A DNA stretch of 20,899 nucleotides from DASUMP01 sp036277635 (lineage in GTDB: Bacteria; Actinomycetota; Acidimicrobiia; IMCC26256; PALSA-610): contig DASUMP010000259.1 in the NCBI GenBank assembly GCA_036277635.1, positions 1 to 20,899 of the forward strand. The letters are read 5' to 3'. The notes beneath the pieces were generated by a model. That model searched no databases. It was not told where the DNA came from and saw only the letters and a program-made list of their open reading frames with translations. A program made the translations under genes and the position numbers. Each line of letters begins with the position of its first letter. Position 1 is the first letter of the stretch. This document shows positions 1 through 6,256 of this stretch, in pieces.

Positions 1-84
1 ATCGACCGACGACTCGGGATCGGTCGTGGCGCACGCCGTCGCCACCACGACGAGCGCGAGCGCTCCCCACCATCGCTTCGACAC
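1..84 (-). CDS. N-terminus of a putative lipoprotein (partial, cut by window edge)
   Basis: Reading the minus strand from a GTG at 82-84 gives an open frame of 28 codons that runs off the left edge. It encodes a basic start (MSKRWW), a short hydrophobic stretch (GALALVVVATA) and a cysteine at residue 18, followed by polar residues. This is the layout of a lipoprotein signal peptide, although the residue at -3 of the cysteine is Ala rather than the usual Leu, so the lipobox is weak. A GAGG Shine-Dalgarno-like stretch lies 8 nt upstream of the GTG (complement of 93-96), which supports this start. The mature protein is outside the window, so no function can be given. It diverges from the MFS gene at 144. 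Confidence 0.6.
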   Translation of the reverse strand, partial: MSKRWWGALALVVVATACATTDPESSVD

Positions 85-104
85 CGCGCGAGCCTCGCAC
101 ACCG

Positions 105-120
105 GTCGGGAACACCCGAC
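105..120. promoter_or_regulatory. 6-bp inverted repeat between divergent genes
   Basis: GTCGGG (105-110) and CCCGAC (115-120) form a perfect inverted repeat around a 4-nt centre. It lies in the 59-nt space between the divergent lipoprotein-like gene and the MFS gene, just upstream of the candidate -10 at 129-134. It could be an operator for both genes or chance in GC-rich DNA. Confidence 0.3.
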
Positions 121-128
121 CCGGGCGG

Positions 129-134
129 TAGGTT
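129..134 (+). promoter_or_regulatory. candidate -10 element (TAGGTT) for the MFS gene
   Basis: TAGGTT ends 9 nt before the GTG start at 144. No Shine-Dalgarno-like sequence separates them, so transcription may begin at or very near the start codon. No convincing -35 was seen. Confidence 0.35.
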
Positions 135-143
135 CGACGACGC

Positions 144-1430
144 GTGCCCGCTCGATCTCTCGCCCCGTTCCGCCATCGCACGTTCGCGATGTTCTGGACC
201 GGCGCGTTCGTCTCGAACATCGGCACCTGGATGGAGACGGTCGCGATCGGCGCCTACGTCACCGACCTCACCGGCCGGGCCGCGTGGACCGGCGCGGTCG
301 CGGCCGCGGGGTTCGTGCCGATCGCGGTGCTGAGCCCGGTCGGCGGCGCGCTCGCCGACCGTCTCCCCCGCAAGGCGGTGCTGCTCACCACCACGTTCGT
401 GCAACTGGCGCTCGCGGCCCTGCTCACGGTGCTGTTCGTGCTCGGCGAACCGTCGGCGCCGATCGTGACGCTCGTCGTGTTCGGATCGGGGATCGCGTCG
501 TCGATCGGCTTCCCGGCGTACCAGGCGCTGCTGCCCGACCTCGTCCCTGCCGAGGACCTCCCCGGCGCGATCGGCCTGTCGTCGGCGCAGTGGAACCTCG
601 GGCGCGTCATCGGTCCCGCGCTCGCGGGCATCGTCATCTACTACGGCAGCTACGCGTGGGCGCTCGGGGTGAACGCCGTGAGCTTCCTCGCCGTCGTCGC
701 GGTGCTCCTCACGCTCACGCTTCCGCGCCCCGAACGCCCACCCGACGGCGAGGGTCTGTTCGCGTCGATCCGCGACGGCGTGCGCTTCGTGCGGCGCGAG
801 CCGGGGCTGCGGGCGATGGTCACCGTCATGTGTGTGAACACGCTGCTCGCCGCACCGTTCATCGCGCTCGTCCCCGCGATGGCGATCAAGGTCCTCGACG
901 CCGGCAACGCGGGCGTCTCCGTGCTCGTCACCGCGCAGGGGATCGGGGCGGTCGCGATGGGCGTTGCGCTCGGCGGCCTGACCGCGACGCACGGGTCGCG
1001 TCGGGTCTTGATGCGCGCGCTGTGGTGCCTGCCGGTCGCTCTCGTCGCCTACGCATACGCGCCGAACCTCGCGCTGTCGGCGCTCGGGCTCGTGTTCGTG
1101 GGCGCGCTCTACCTCGCCGCGTTCTCCACCTTCACGACGATCGCGCAGACGCGGGCCCCGACGCGGCTCCGTGGGCGCGTGCTGAGCGTGAACATGGTCG
1201 TCCTCGGCGTGCTGTACCCGGTCGGATCGCTGATCCAGGGACGGCTGGCCGACGCGATCGGTTTGCGGCTCACAACCGCGCTCGCGGGCGTCGTGATGGC
1301 CGCGACGCTGTTCGTGATGCGCGTGCTCCGGCCCGACGCCGCCGACGCGCTCGACGCCCCGCTCGCCGCCGAGCTGCAGGCGGTAGCGTCCGCCGCCGTT
1401 CGACCGCACGAGGAACCGGAGCCAGCATGA
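144..1430 (+). CDS. MFS transporter, EntS-like exporter family
   Basis: The 428-residue product is rich in hydrophobic segments spread over the full length, as in 12-helix major facilitator proteins. The conserved loop 2-3 motif of the superfamily is visible as GGALADRLPRKAVLL near residues 70-85, and the opening RHRTFAMFWTGAFVSNIGTWM is typical of the EntS/MFS_3 drug- and siderophore-export group. It therefore probably exports a small molecule by proton antiport in the cytoplasmic membrane; the substrate is unknown. The GTG at 144 is chosen because the protein begins just before the first helix and because a -10-like hexamer precedes it. The C-terminal 30 residues are hydrophilic. Its TGA overlaps the ATG of the next gene in an ATGA arrangement, implying co-transcription and translational coupling with the enoyl-CoA hydratase homologue. 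Confidence 0.9.
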   Translation: MPARSLAPFRHRTFAMFWTGAFVSNIGTWMETVAIGAYVTDLTGRAAWTGAVAAAGFVPIAVLSPVGGALADRLPRKAVLLTTTFVQLALAALLTVLFVLGEPSAPIVTLVVFGSGIASSIGFPAYQALLPDLVPAEDLPGAIGLSSAQWNLGRVIGPALAGIVIYYGSYAWALGVNAVSFLAVVAVLLTLTLPRPERPPDGEGLFASIRDGVRFVRREPGLRAMVTVMCVNTLLAAPFIALVPAMAIKVLDAGNAGVSVLVTAQGIGAVAMGVALGGLTATHGSRRVLMRALWCLPVALVAYAYAPNLALSALGLVFVGALYLAAFSTFTTIAQTRAPTRLRGRVLSVNMVVLGVLYPVGSLIQGRLADAIGLRLTTALAGVVMAATLFVMRVLRPDAADALDAPLAAELQAVASAAVRPHEEPEPA

Positions 1431-2209
1431 CGAGCGAAACGGGCGATGTCGTCCTGTCCGAGCGCCGCGGCAACGTTGCGCTCCTCACCCTCAACCGACC
1501 CGCGGCGCGCAACGCGATCTCGCCCGAGGTGAGCGAGGCGATGGCGGCCGCGCTCGACGAGATCGAGGCCGACGACGACGCGCGCGCGGTGGTGGTCACC
1601 GGCGCGGGTGAGGTGTTCTGCGCCGGTGCCGACCTGAAGGTCGTCGCGCAGGGACGTGGCCTCGAGATCGCACGCGCCAAGGGCGGCTTCGCCGGGCTCG
1701 TGCAGCGCGACTTCCCCAAGCCCGTCATCGCCGCGGTCAACGGCCCGGCCCTCGCGGGCGGGTTCGAGATCGTCTTGTCGTGCGACCTCGTGGTGGCCGC
1801 CGACACCGCTCGCTTCGGCATCCCCGAAGCCCAGCGGGGGTTGCTCGCCGCCGCCGGCGGTCTGATCCGTCTCCCGAAGCGCGTGCCGCTCGCGATCGCG
1901 CTCGAGCTCGCGATGACCGGCGACCCGATCGACGCCGAACGCGCACTCGCGCTCGGTCTCGTGAACCGGGTCGTCCCGCGCGACTCGGTGATCGACGCTG
2001 CGCTCGCGCTCGCCGAACGCATCGGGCAGAACTCGCCGATCGCAGTGCGCCTGTCGCGCCAGCTCGTACGCGAGGCCGCGCAGATGAGCGAGGACGACGG
2101 CTGGCGCCGCAACGCCGAGCTCGCCGTCGAAGTGTTCGCGAGCGGCGACGCGATCGAGGGGTCCACCGCGTTCGCGGAGAAGCGCGCGCCGGTGTGGCGT
2201 AGCCGGTAG
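1427..2209 (+). CDS. enoyl-CoA hydratase/isomerase (crotonase) family protein
   Basis: The 260-residue protein has the crotonase signature in order: LNRPAARNAI near residue 22, the oxyanion-hole loop FCAGADLK at 64-71, FPKPVIAAVNGPALAGG at 96-112 and FGIPEAQRGLLAAAGG from 130. Both glutamates used by true hydratases appear to be present, Glu114 (GGFEIVLSCD) and Glu134 (IPEAQRG), so hydration of a 2-enoyl-CoA thioester is plausible. It is distinct from the MenB crotonase at 9599-10447, which has the DHNA-CoA synthase motifs instead. The ATG at 1427 overlaps the MFS stop by 4 nt and the domain begins right after it; the open frame continues much farther upstream, but that part is a shadow of the MFS gene. 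The substrate and pathway (fatty acid, branched-chain or aromatic acid) cannot be decided. Confidence 0.9.
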   Translation: MTSETGDVVLSERRGNVALLTLNRPAARNAISPEVSEAMAAALDEIEADDDARAVVVTGAGEVFCAGADLKVVAQGRGLEIARAKGGFAGLVQRDFPKPVIAAVNGPALAGGFEIVLSCDLVVAADTARFGIPEAQRGLLAAAGGLIRLPKRVPLAIALELAMTGDPIDAERALALGLVNRVVPRDSVIDAALALAERIGQNSPIAVRLSRQLVREAAQMSEDDGWRRNAELAVEVFASGDAIEGSTAFAEKRAPVWRSR

Positions 2210-2223
2210 GTATCGGCACGCGG

Positions 2224-3414
2224 TCAGTCCGGCAGCAGCGGGACGGCCGGACCGAGATCGCGACCGAGGTGCACCGCCCGGTGCACCGCCTTCGCACCGA
2301 ATCGTTCCCGGACGTCGTCGAGCGCGGCGTCGAGCGCCCCACCCGCTCGGCGGTCGAGCGGCAGCGCGAGCTGCACGGCTCGTTCGTCGTCGAGGTTCGA
2401 CACGGCGAGCCCCACGAGCGTCAGCCCGCGGTGGCGGATCATGTGATCGGAGCGCGCGAGCAGGTCGCGGGCGACGTCGAGGATCGGACGCGTCTCGGCG
2501 GTGGCCTGCGCCAGCGTGTGCGAGCGAGTTGCGCGCGTGAAGTCGTCGAAGCGGAGCCGCAACACGACCGTGCGACCGACCCGTCCCGCGGAGCGGAGAC
2601 GGCGTGAGATGCCGTCGACCAGACCGATCAGGATGGCGTCGACTTCCTCGAAGGATCGGCGCCGCCGCCCGAGCGCGCGCTGCGAGCCGATCGACGCGCG
2701 CCGGCGGCCGACGCGCACCGGCCGCGGGTCGCGGTTGTGCGCGAGGGCACAGAGGTGGCGGCCGGCCGACGGACCGAGGATCGACACCATCGTCGCCTCA
2801 CCCAGCAGCGCGACGTCGGCGACGGTGACGATGCCGCGCGCGTGCAGCTTCTCCGCGGTGACGCGTCCGACACCCCACAGGCGCTCGACCGGCAGCGGAT
2901 GGAGGAACGCCTCCTCCTCGTCGGGCGCGACGACCAGCAGGCCGTCGGGCTTGGCCACCGCGCTCGCGACCTTGGCGAGGAACTTCGTGCGGGCGACTCC
3001 CACGGTGATCGGCAGGCCGACGCGCTCGGCGACGTCGCGGCGGAGTCGGCGCGCGATGTCGACCGGCGCGCCCGAGACGCGACCGAGACCGCCGACGTCG
3101 AGGAACGCCTCGTCGATCGACAGACCCTCGACGATCGGCGTGGTGTCGCGGAACACCTCGAACACCGCTGCGCTCGCGTCGGTGTACGCGCCGATGCGCG
3201 CGTCGACGACGACGAGGTGCGGACACAGGGATCGGGCCTGGCGAGCGCTCATCGCGGTGCGCACACCGAACGCCTTGGCCTCGTAGCTCGCCGCGAGCAC
3301 CACGCCGCCACCCACCGCGACCGGCCGCCCGGCGAGGCGCGGATCGTCACGCTGTTCGACCGACGCGTAGAACGAGTCGAGGTCGGCGTGGAGGATCGTC
3401 GCCCGGTCGGACAC
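2224..3414 (-). CDS. dinB: DNA polymerase IV (Y-family translesion polymerase)
   Basis: The 396-residue product performs error-prone synthesis past lesions. Y-family hallmarks are clear: ILHADLDSFYASVEQ at 7-21 with metal-binding Asp11, SYEAKAFGVRTAMS at 43-56, and SIDEAFLDV at 99-107 with the Asp101-Glu102 pair. Tyr16 sits at the steric-gate position. A helix-hairpin-helix thumb region (LWGVGRVTAEKL) and the little-finger domain follow, and QLALPL near the C-terminus resembles a beta-clamp binding peptide. I choose the GTG at 3414 because the conserved domain begins seven residues later and because a perfect SOS box lies immediately upstream. The open frame continues to an ATG at 3483, but using it would put the LexA box inside the gene. 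GTG at 3420 is a second alternative. The gene converges on the crotonase gene with a 14-nt gap. Confidence 0.95.
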   Translation of the reverse strand: MSDRATILHADLDSFYASVEQRDDPRLAGRPVAVGGGVVLAASYEAKAFGVRTAMSARQARSLCPHLVVVDARIGAYTDASAAVFEVFRDTTPIVEGLSIDEAFLDVGGLGRVSGAPVDIARRLRRDVAERVGLPITVGVARTKFLAKVASAVAKPDGLLVVAPDEEEAFLHPLPVERLWGVGRVTAEKLHARGIVTVADVALLGEATMVSILGPSAGRHLCALAHNRDPRPVRVGRRRASIGSQRALGRRRRSFEEVDAILIGLVDGISRRLRSAGRVGRTVVLRLRFDDFTRATRSHTLAQATAETRPILDVARDLLARSDHMIRHRGLTLVGLAVSNLDDERAVQLALPLDRRAGGALDAALDDVRERFGAKAVHRAVHLGRDLGPAVPLLPD

Positions 3415-3427
3415 GAACACATGTTCG
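3414..3427 (-). promoter_or_regulatory. LexA (SOS) box at dinB
   Basis: The plus strand reads CGAACACATGTTCG, a perfect CGAAC-N4-GTTCG palindrome. This matches the SOS box recognised by LexA in actinobacteria and Bacillus. It abuts the proposed dinB GTG start, so bound LexA would block transcription start. SOS control of dinB is established in many bacteria; its operation here is inferred from the site. Confidence 0.85.
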
Positions 3428-3469
3428 CATCCTGCCGCGGGCGCCGCCACGTCGACCCCGGATGGGATC

Positions 3470-3489
3470 GTGGGAGCGATCACTCCTAC
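3470..3489 (+). promoter_or_regulatory. merR/men operator, site 1
   Basis: GTGGGAGCGATCACTCCTAC differs from the perfect palindromic version before menB/menE (GTGGGAGCGATCGCTCCCAC) at 2 of 20 positions. It overlaps the candidate -10 hexamer of the merR gene, which suggests repression and autoregulation of the merR-menG-menF unit. It is also 56 nt from the proposed dinB start on the other strand. Confidence 0.7.
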
Positions 3490-3492
3490 AAT
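3487..3492 (+). promoter_or_regulatory. candidate -10 element (TACAAT) for merR-menG-menF
   Basis: TACAAT matches the -10 consensus at 5 of 6 positions and ends 8 nt before the ATG at 3501. There is no room for a Shine-Dalgarno sequence after a start site at the normal distance, so the message is probably leaderless. Confidence 0.6.
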
Positions 3493-3500
3493 CGCTCGCG

Positions 3501-4310
3501 ATGGCCGTCGACACCGCCGCGCCGCGGCTCCGTGTGGAAGACCTCGCCCGGCGCGCCGACGTGTCCGTCGACACGATCCGCTTCTACCAGAAGCGGCGGC
3601 TGCTGCCGCCCCCCGCCCGCGAGGGGCGCATCGGCTGGTACGGACCCGAGCACCTCGAACGGCTACGCCGGATCCGCGACCTCCGAGCCGAAGGACTCAC
3701 CCTCGCCCTCATCGGACGGTTGCTGAACGGCGAGCTCGATCCCGCCGACGCGCCGCTCGCTGCGGCCGTCGCGGCCGCGCAAGTCGACGAGCGCGACGAC
3801 GCACCCGCGACCGAGCACGTGCTCACGCTCGCCGAGCTCGCCGCCGCGGCCGACGTGCCCCTGCCGCTGCTCGAGGCAGTCGCTCACGAAGGTCTCCTGG
3901 TCGCGCGCGTCGTCGACGGCGAGGAGCGGTACACGAGCGCCGACGCCGACGTCGTGCGCGCCGGCCTGCGCCTGCTCGAGCGGGGCCTGCCCATGCCCGA
4001 GCTCCTCGCGCTCGCGCGCGCACACCACGACGCGACGCGCGAGGTCGCCGAGCGCGCGGTCGCGATGTTCGACGCGCACGTGCGCCAGCCGTTGCGCGCG
4101 AGCGCGCTCTCCGACGACGAGAAGGCCGAACAGCTCGTCGACGCGTTCCGGGTGCTCCTGCCCGCGGTGACCGGCCTCGTCTCCCACCACTTCCGGCGCA
4201 CGCTCCTGGCGGTCGCGCAGGAGCACCTCGAGGCGGTCGGCGAAGCGAGCGAGGTCGCGGCAGCGACCGTCGAGGCCGAACGTCAGCTCGAACGCGAGTG
4301 GACCGGATGA
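3501..4310 (+). CDS. MerR-family regulator with two MerR-like modules
   Basis: The 269-residue protein begins with a typical MerR winged helix-turn-helix at 10-77: LRVEDLARRADVSVDTIRFY, then the wing (GRIGWY) and the EGLTLALIGRLL helix. A second, more divergent copy is visible at about 108-175: LTLAELAAAADVPLPLLEAV, then EERYTSADADVVRAGLRLLERGLPMPELL. The remaining 90 residues are helical and charged with no metal-binding cysteines, so a heavy-metal sensor is unlikely; a small-molecule or lipid ligand, or none, is possible. ATG 3501 is preferred over ATG 3462 because the latter would place the operator and -10 inside the gene. The stop overlaps the menG start (ATGA). Its own promoter carries the palindromic word also found before the other men units, so it is the best candidate for the menaquinone regulator; this is inference. 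Confidence 0.85.
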   Translation: MAVDTAAPRLRVEDLARRADVSVDTIRFYQKRRLLPPPAREGRIGWYGPEHLERLRRIRDLRAEGLTLALIGRLLNGELDPADAPLAAAVAAAQVDERDDAPATEHVLTLAELAAAADVPLPLLEAVAHEGLLVARVVDGEERYTSADADVVRAGLRLLERGLPMPELLALARAHHDATREVAERAVAMFDAHVRQPLRASALSDDEKAEQLVDAFRVLLPAVTGLVSHHFRRTLLAVAQEHLEAVGEASEVAAATVEAERQLEREWTG

Positions 4311-5023
4311 GCGCGCGCCGTCCGCACGGGCGCGGCTCGGCGAGCGTGCTGCCGGCGCCAGCCGACAAGGCGCGGCGGGTCGAGGAGATGTTCGACCGGA
4401 TCGCGCCCCGCTACGACCGGCTCAACCGGCTGCTCACGTTCCGGCTCGACGTCGGGTGGCGACGACGCGCGGTCCGGTCGCTGCGCCTCCCGCCGAGCGC
4501 GCGTGTGCTCGACGTCGCGTGCGGCACCGGCGACCTGTGCAACGAGCTCGACCGCCAGGGTCTCCGGCCGTTCGGCGTCGACTTCTCCGCCGGGATGCTG
4601 CACGCGGCGCGCACCGACGCGCCGCTCGTGCGTGCCGACGCGCTGCGGCTCCCCGTTCTCGACCACGCGCTCGACGGGGTCGTCTGCGGGTTCGCGCTGC
4701 GGAACCTGGTCGCGCTCGAACCGTTCTTCGCCGAGTGCGCACGGGTCGTGCGGCCCGGTGGGCGCGTCGCACTGCTCGACGTCGCGGAGCCCGACTGGAA
4801 GCCGGCGCGCGCCGTCCACGGCGTGTACTTCCGGCGCGTCGTGCCGTTCGTCGGAGGTCGCCTCGGCGATCGCACCGCGTACCGCTACCTCCCCGAGTCG
4901 ACCGCGTACCTGCCGTCGGGTCCACAGCTCGTCGCGCGCCTCACCGACGCCGGCTTCGTCGACGTCGAACGCACGCTGCTCGGCTTCGGCGCCGCGCAGC
5001 TCCTCACGGGGACGCGACGTTGA
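4307..5023 (+). CDS. menG: demethylmenaquinone methyltransferase
   Basis: This 238-residue S-adenosylmethionine-dependent methyltransferase would carry out the last step of menaquinone synthesis, methylating demethylmenaquinone. Family signatures are present: VEEMFDRIAPRYDRLNRLLT at 25-44, the SAM-binding loop VLDVACGTGD at 67-76, GFALRNL in the middle and YRYLPES towards the C-terminus, all characteristic of the UbiE/MenG (ubiE) family. Nothing suggests ubiquinone synthesis in the window, so the menaquinone role is preferred. Its ATG overlaps the merR stop by 4 nt and its stop overlaps the menF TTG start by 4 nt, so the three genes form one coupled unit. Confidence 0.95.
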   Translation: MSARRPHGRGSASVLPAPADKARRVEEMFDRIAPRYDRLNRLLTFRLDVGWRRRAVRSLRLPPSARVLDVACGTGDLCNELDRQGLRPFGVDFSAGMLHAARTDAPLVRADALRLPVLDHALDGVVCGFALRNLVALEPFFAECARVVRPGGRVALLDVAEPDWKPARAVHGVYFRRVVPFVGGRLGDRTAYRYLPESTAYLPSGPQLVARLTDAGFVDVERTLLGFGAAQLLTGTRR

Positions 5024-6249
5024 CCCACCTCGCGACTGCCGCCAGCCATCGGCCGCTGCGCGCGCGCACCGAAGGCATCGACGCGCCGACCGATCTGCTG
5101 GCGCACCTCGGGCGCGACGGTTTCGCGTGGTGCGACGACGACGTCGCGTTCGTCACGTCCGGCGTGGCGGCGCGCGTGCGCGCGACAGACGTCGCCGCGA
5201 CCCTCGAACGGATCGAGCACCACACCGGGTCGAGCGACGGTGCGGCTTCGGCGCCGGTGGGTCCGATCGCGGTGGGCGCGCTGCCGTTCGCCGACGCCGA
5301 CCGGGGCGGGCTCTTCGTGCCCGCGGTCGTCGTGGGCACCGACCGGGCCGGGCGGGCGTGGCGCACCGAGATCACCGGTCCGGGGGTCAGCTCCGTCGAG
5401 CCTGCGCTGCACCCGGCGGCCACCCGACCGACGCGCTTCACGTTCCGGGCCCAACCGCCGGTCGCGGAATGGGAACGTCAAGTGCGCGCCGCGGTCGAGC
5501 GCATCCGCGCCGGCGCGCTCGCGAAGGTGGTGCTCGCCCGTCACCTCGAGCTCGACGCCGACCTGCCGTTCGCCGTGCGCGCGATCGTCGAGGTGCTGCG
5601 GCGGACCCAGCCCGGCAGCACTGTCTACGCGCACGGGGGCTTCGTCGGCGCCAGCCCCGAGCTGCTGGTGCGCCGGCGCGGACACGCGGTGGAGTCGCGA
5701 CCGATGGCCGGCACGGTGGCGCGCGGCGCGTCACGCCCCGACGACGATCGCGCCGCCGCCGCGCTGCTCGAATCGACCAAGGACGCCGACGAGCACCGCC
5801 TCGTGGTCGACGCAGTCACCGGCGTGCTCGACGGGTGGTGCGACGACGTGCGCGCCGACGGACCGATCGCGGCGCGGTTCGCGAGCGTGACCCACCTCGC
5901 GACCCACGTGACCGGGCGGCTCCGCGACGCCACGAAGGCGACCGCGCTCGACCTCGCGCTCGCGCTCCACCCCACGCCGGCGGTCGCGGGGACGCCGACG
6001 CCTGCCGCGCTCGCGCTGCTCCACGAGCTCGAGGGGCGCGACCGCGACCGCTACGCGGGGCCCGTCGGCTGGGTGCACGCGAACGGCGACGGCGAGTTCG
6101 CGGTCGCGCTGCGCTGCGCGCACCTCGACGGCACCCACGCGCGCCTCACCGCGGGCGCGGGCATCGTCGCCGACTCCGATCCCGCGGCCGAGTGGGCGGA
6201 GACGCAAGCGAAGCTGGAGCCGATGCTCCAAGCTCTCGTGCGCGGCTGA
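5020..6249 (+). CDS. menF: isochorismate synthase
   Basis: The 409-residue protein belongs to the chorismate-binding family (MenF/EntC/DhbC) and would convert chorismate to isochorismate, the first committed step to menaquinone. The C-terminal domain has GALAKVVLAR with general-base Lys169, FASVTHLATHVTGRL, the isochorismate-synthase type HPTPAVAGTP, and the AGAGIVADSDPAAEW metal-binding end. The neighbours argue for menaquinone rather than a siderophore. The likely start is a TTG at 5020 that overlaps the menG stop (TTGA), with a GGGGA stretch about 8 nt upstream. No ATG or GTG nearby would keep the N-terminal region expected for a family of roughly 380-430 residues. The open frame upstream is a shadow of menG. 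The gene ends 7 nt from the convergent menD stop. Confidence 0.92.
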   Translation: MTHLATAASHRPLRARTEGIDAPTDLLAHLGRDGFAWCDDDVAFVTSGVAARVRATDVAATLERIEHHTGSSDGAASAPVGPIAVGALPFADADRGGLFVPAVVVGTDRAGRAWRTEITGPGVSSVEPALHPAATRPTRFTFRAQPPVAEWERQVRAAVERIRAGALAKVVLARHLELDADLPFAVRAIVEVLRRTQPGSTVYAHGGFVGASPELLVRRRGHAVESRPMAGTVARGASRPDDDRAAAALLESTKDADEHRLVVDAVTGVLDGWCDDVRADGPIAARFASVTHLATHVTGRLRDATKATALDLALALHPTPAVAGTPTPAALALLHELEGRDRDRYAGPVGWVHANGDGEFAVALRCAHLDGTHARLTAGAGIVADSDPAAEWAETQAKLEPMLQALVRG

Positions 6250-6255
6250 CGTCAG
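6246..6255. terminator. short palindrome between convergent menF and menD stops
   Basis: CTGACGTCAG is a perfect 10-bp palindrome that overlaps the menF stop and lies just beyond the menD stop. As RNA it could form only a very short stem, so a terminator role is weakly supported, but it is the only structure at this convergent junction. Confidence 0.2.
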
Positions 6256-6256
6256 T

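Noticed and set aside
26..1426. Open reading frame running into the crotonase gene from position 26
   Set aside because: The added 467 residues are Arg-rich, low-complexity and lie in another frame of the MFS gene; this is a GC-rich shadow. The true start is ATG 1427.
3415..3483. Longer dinB starting at ATG 3483
   Set aside because: It would place the perfect LexA box and the merR operator inside the coding region and add 23 residues that resemble nothing in the family.
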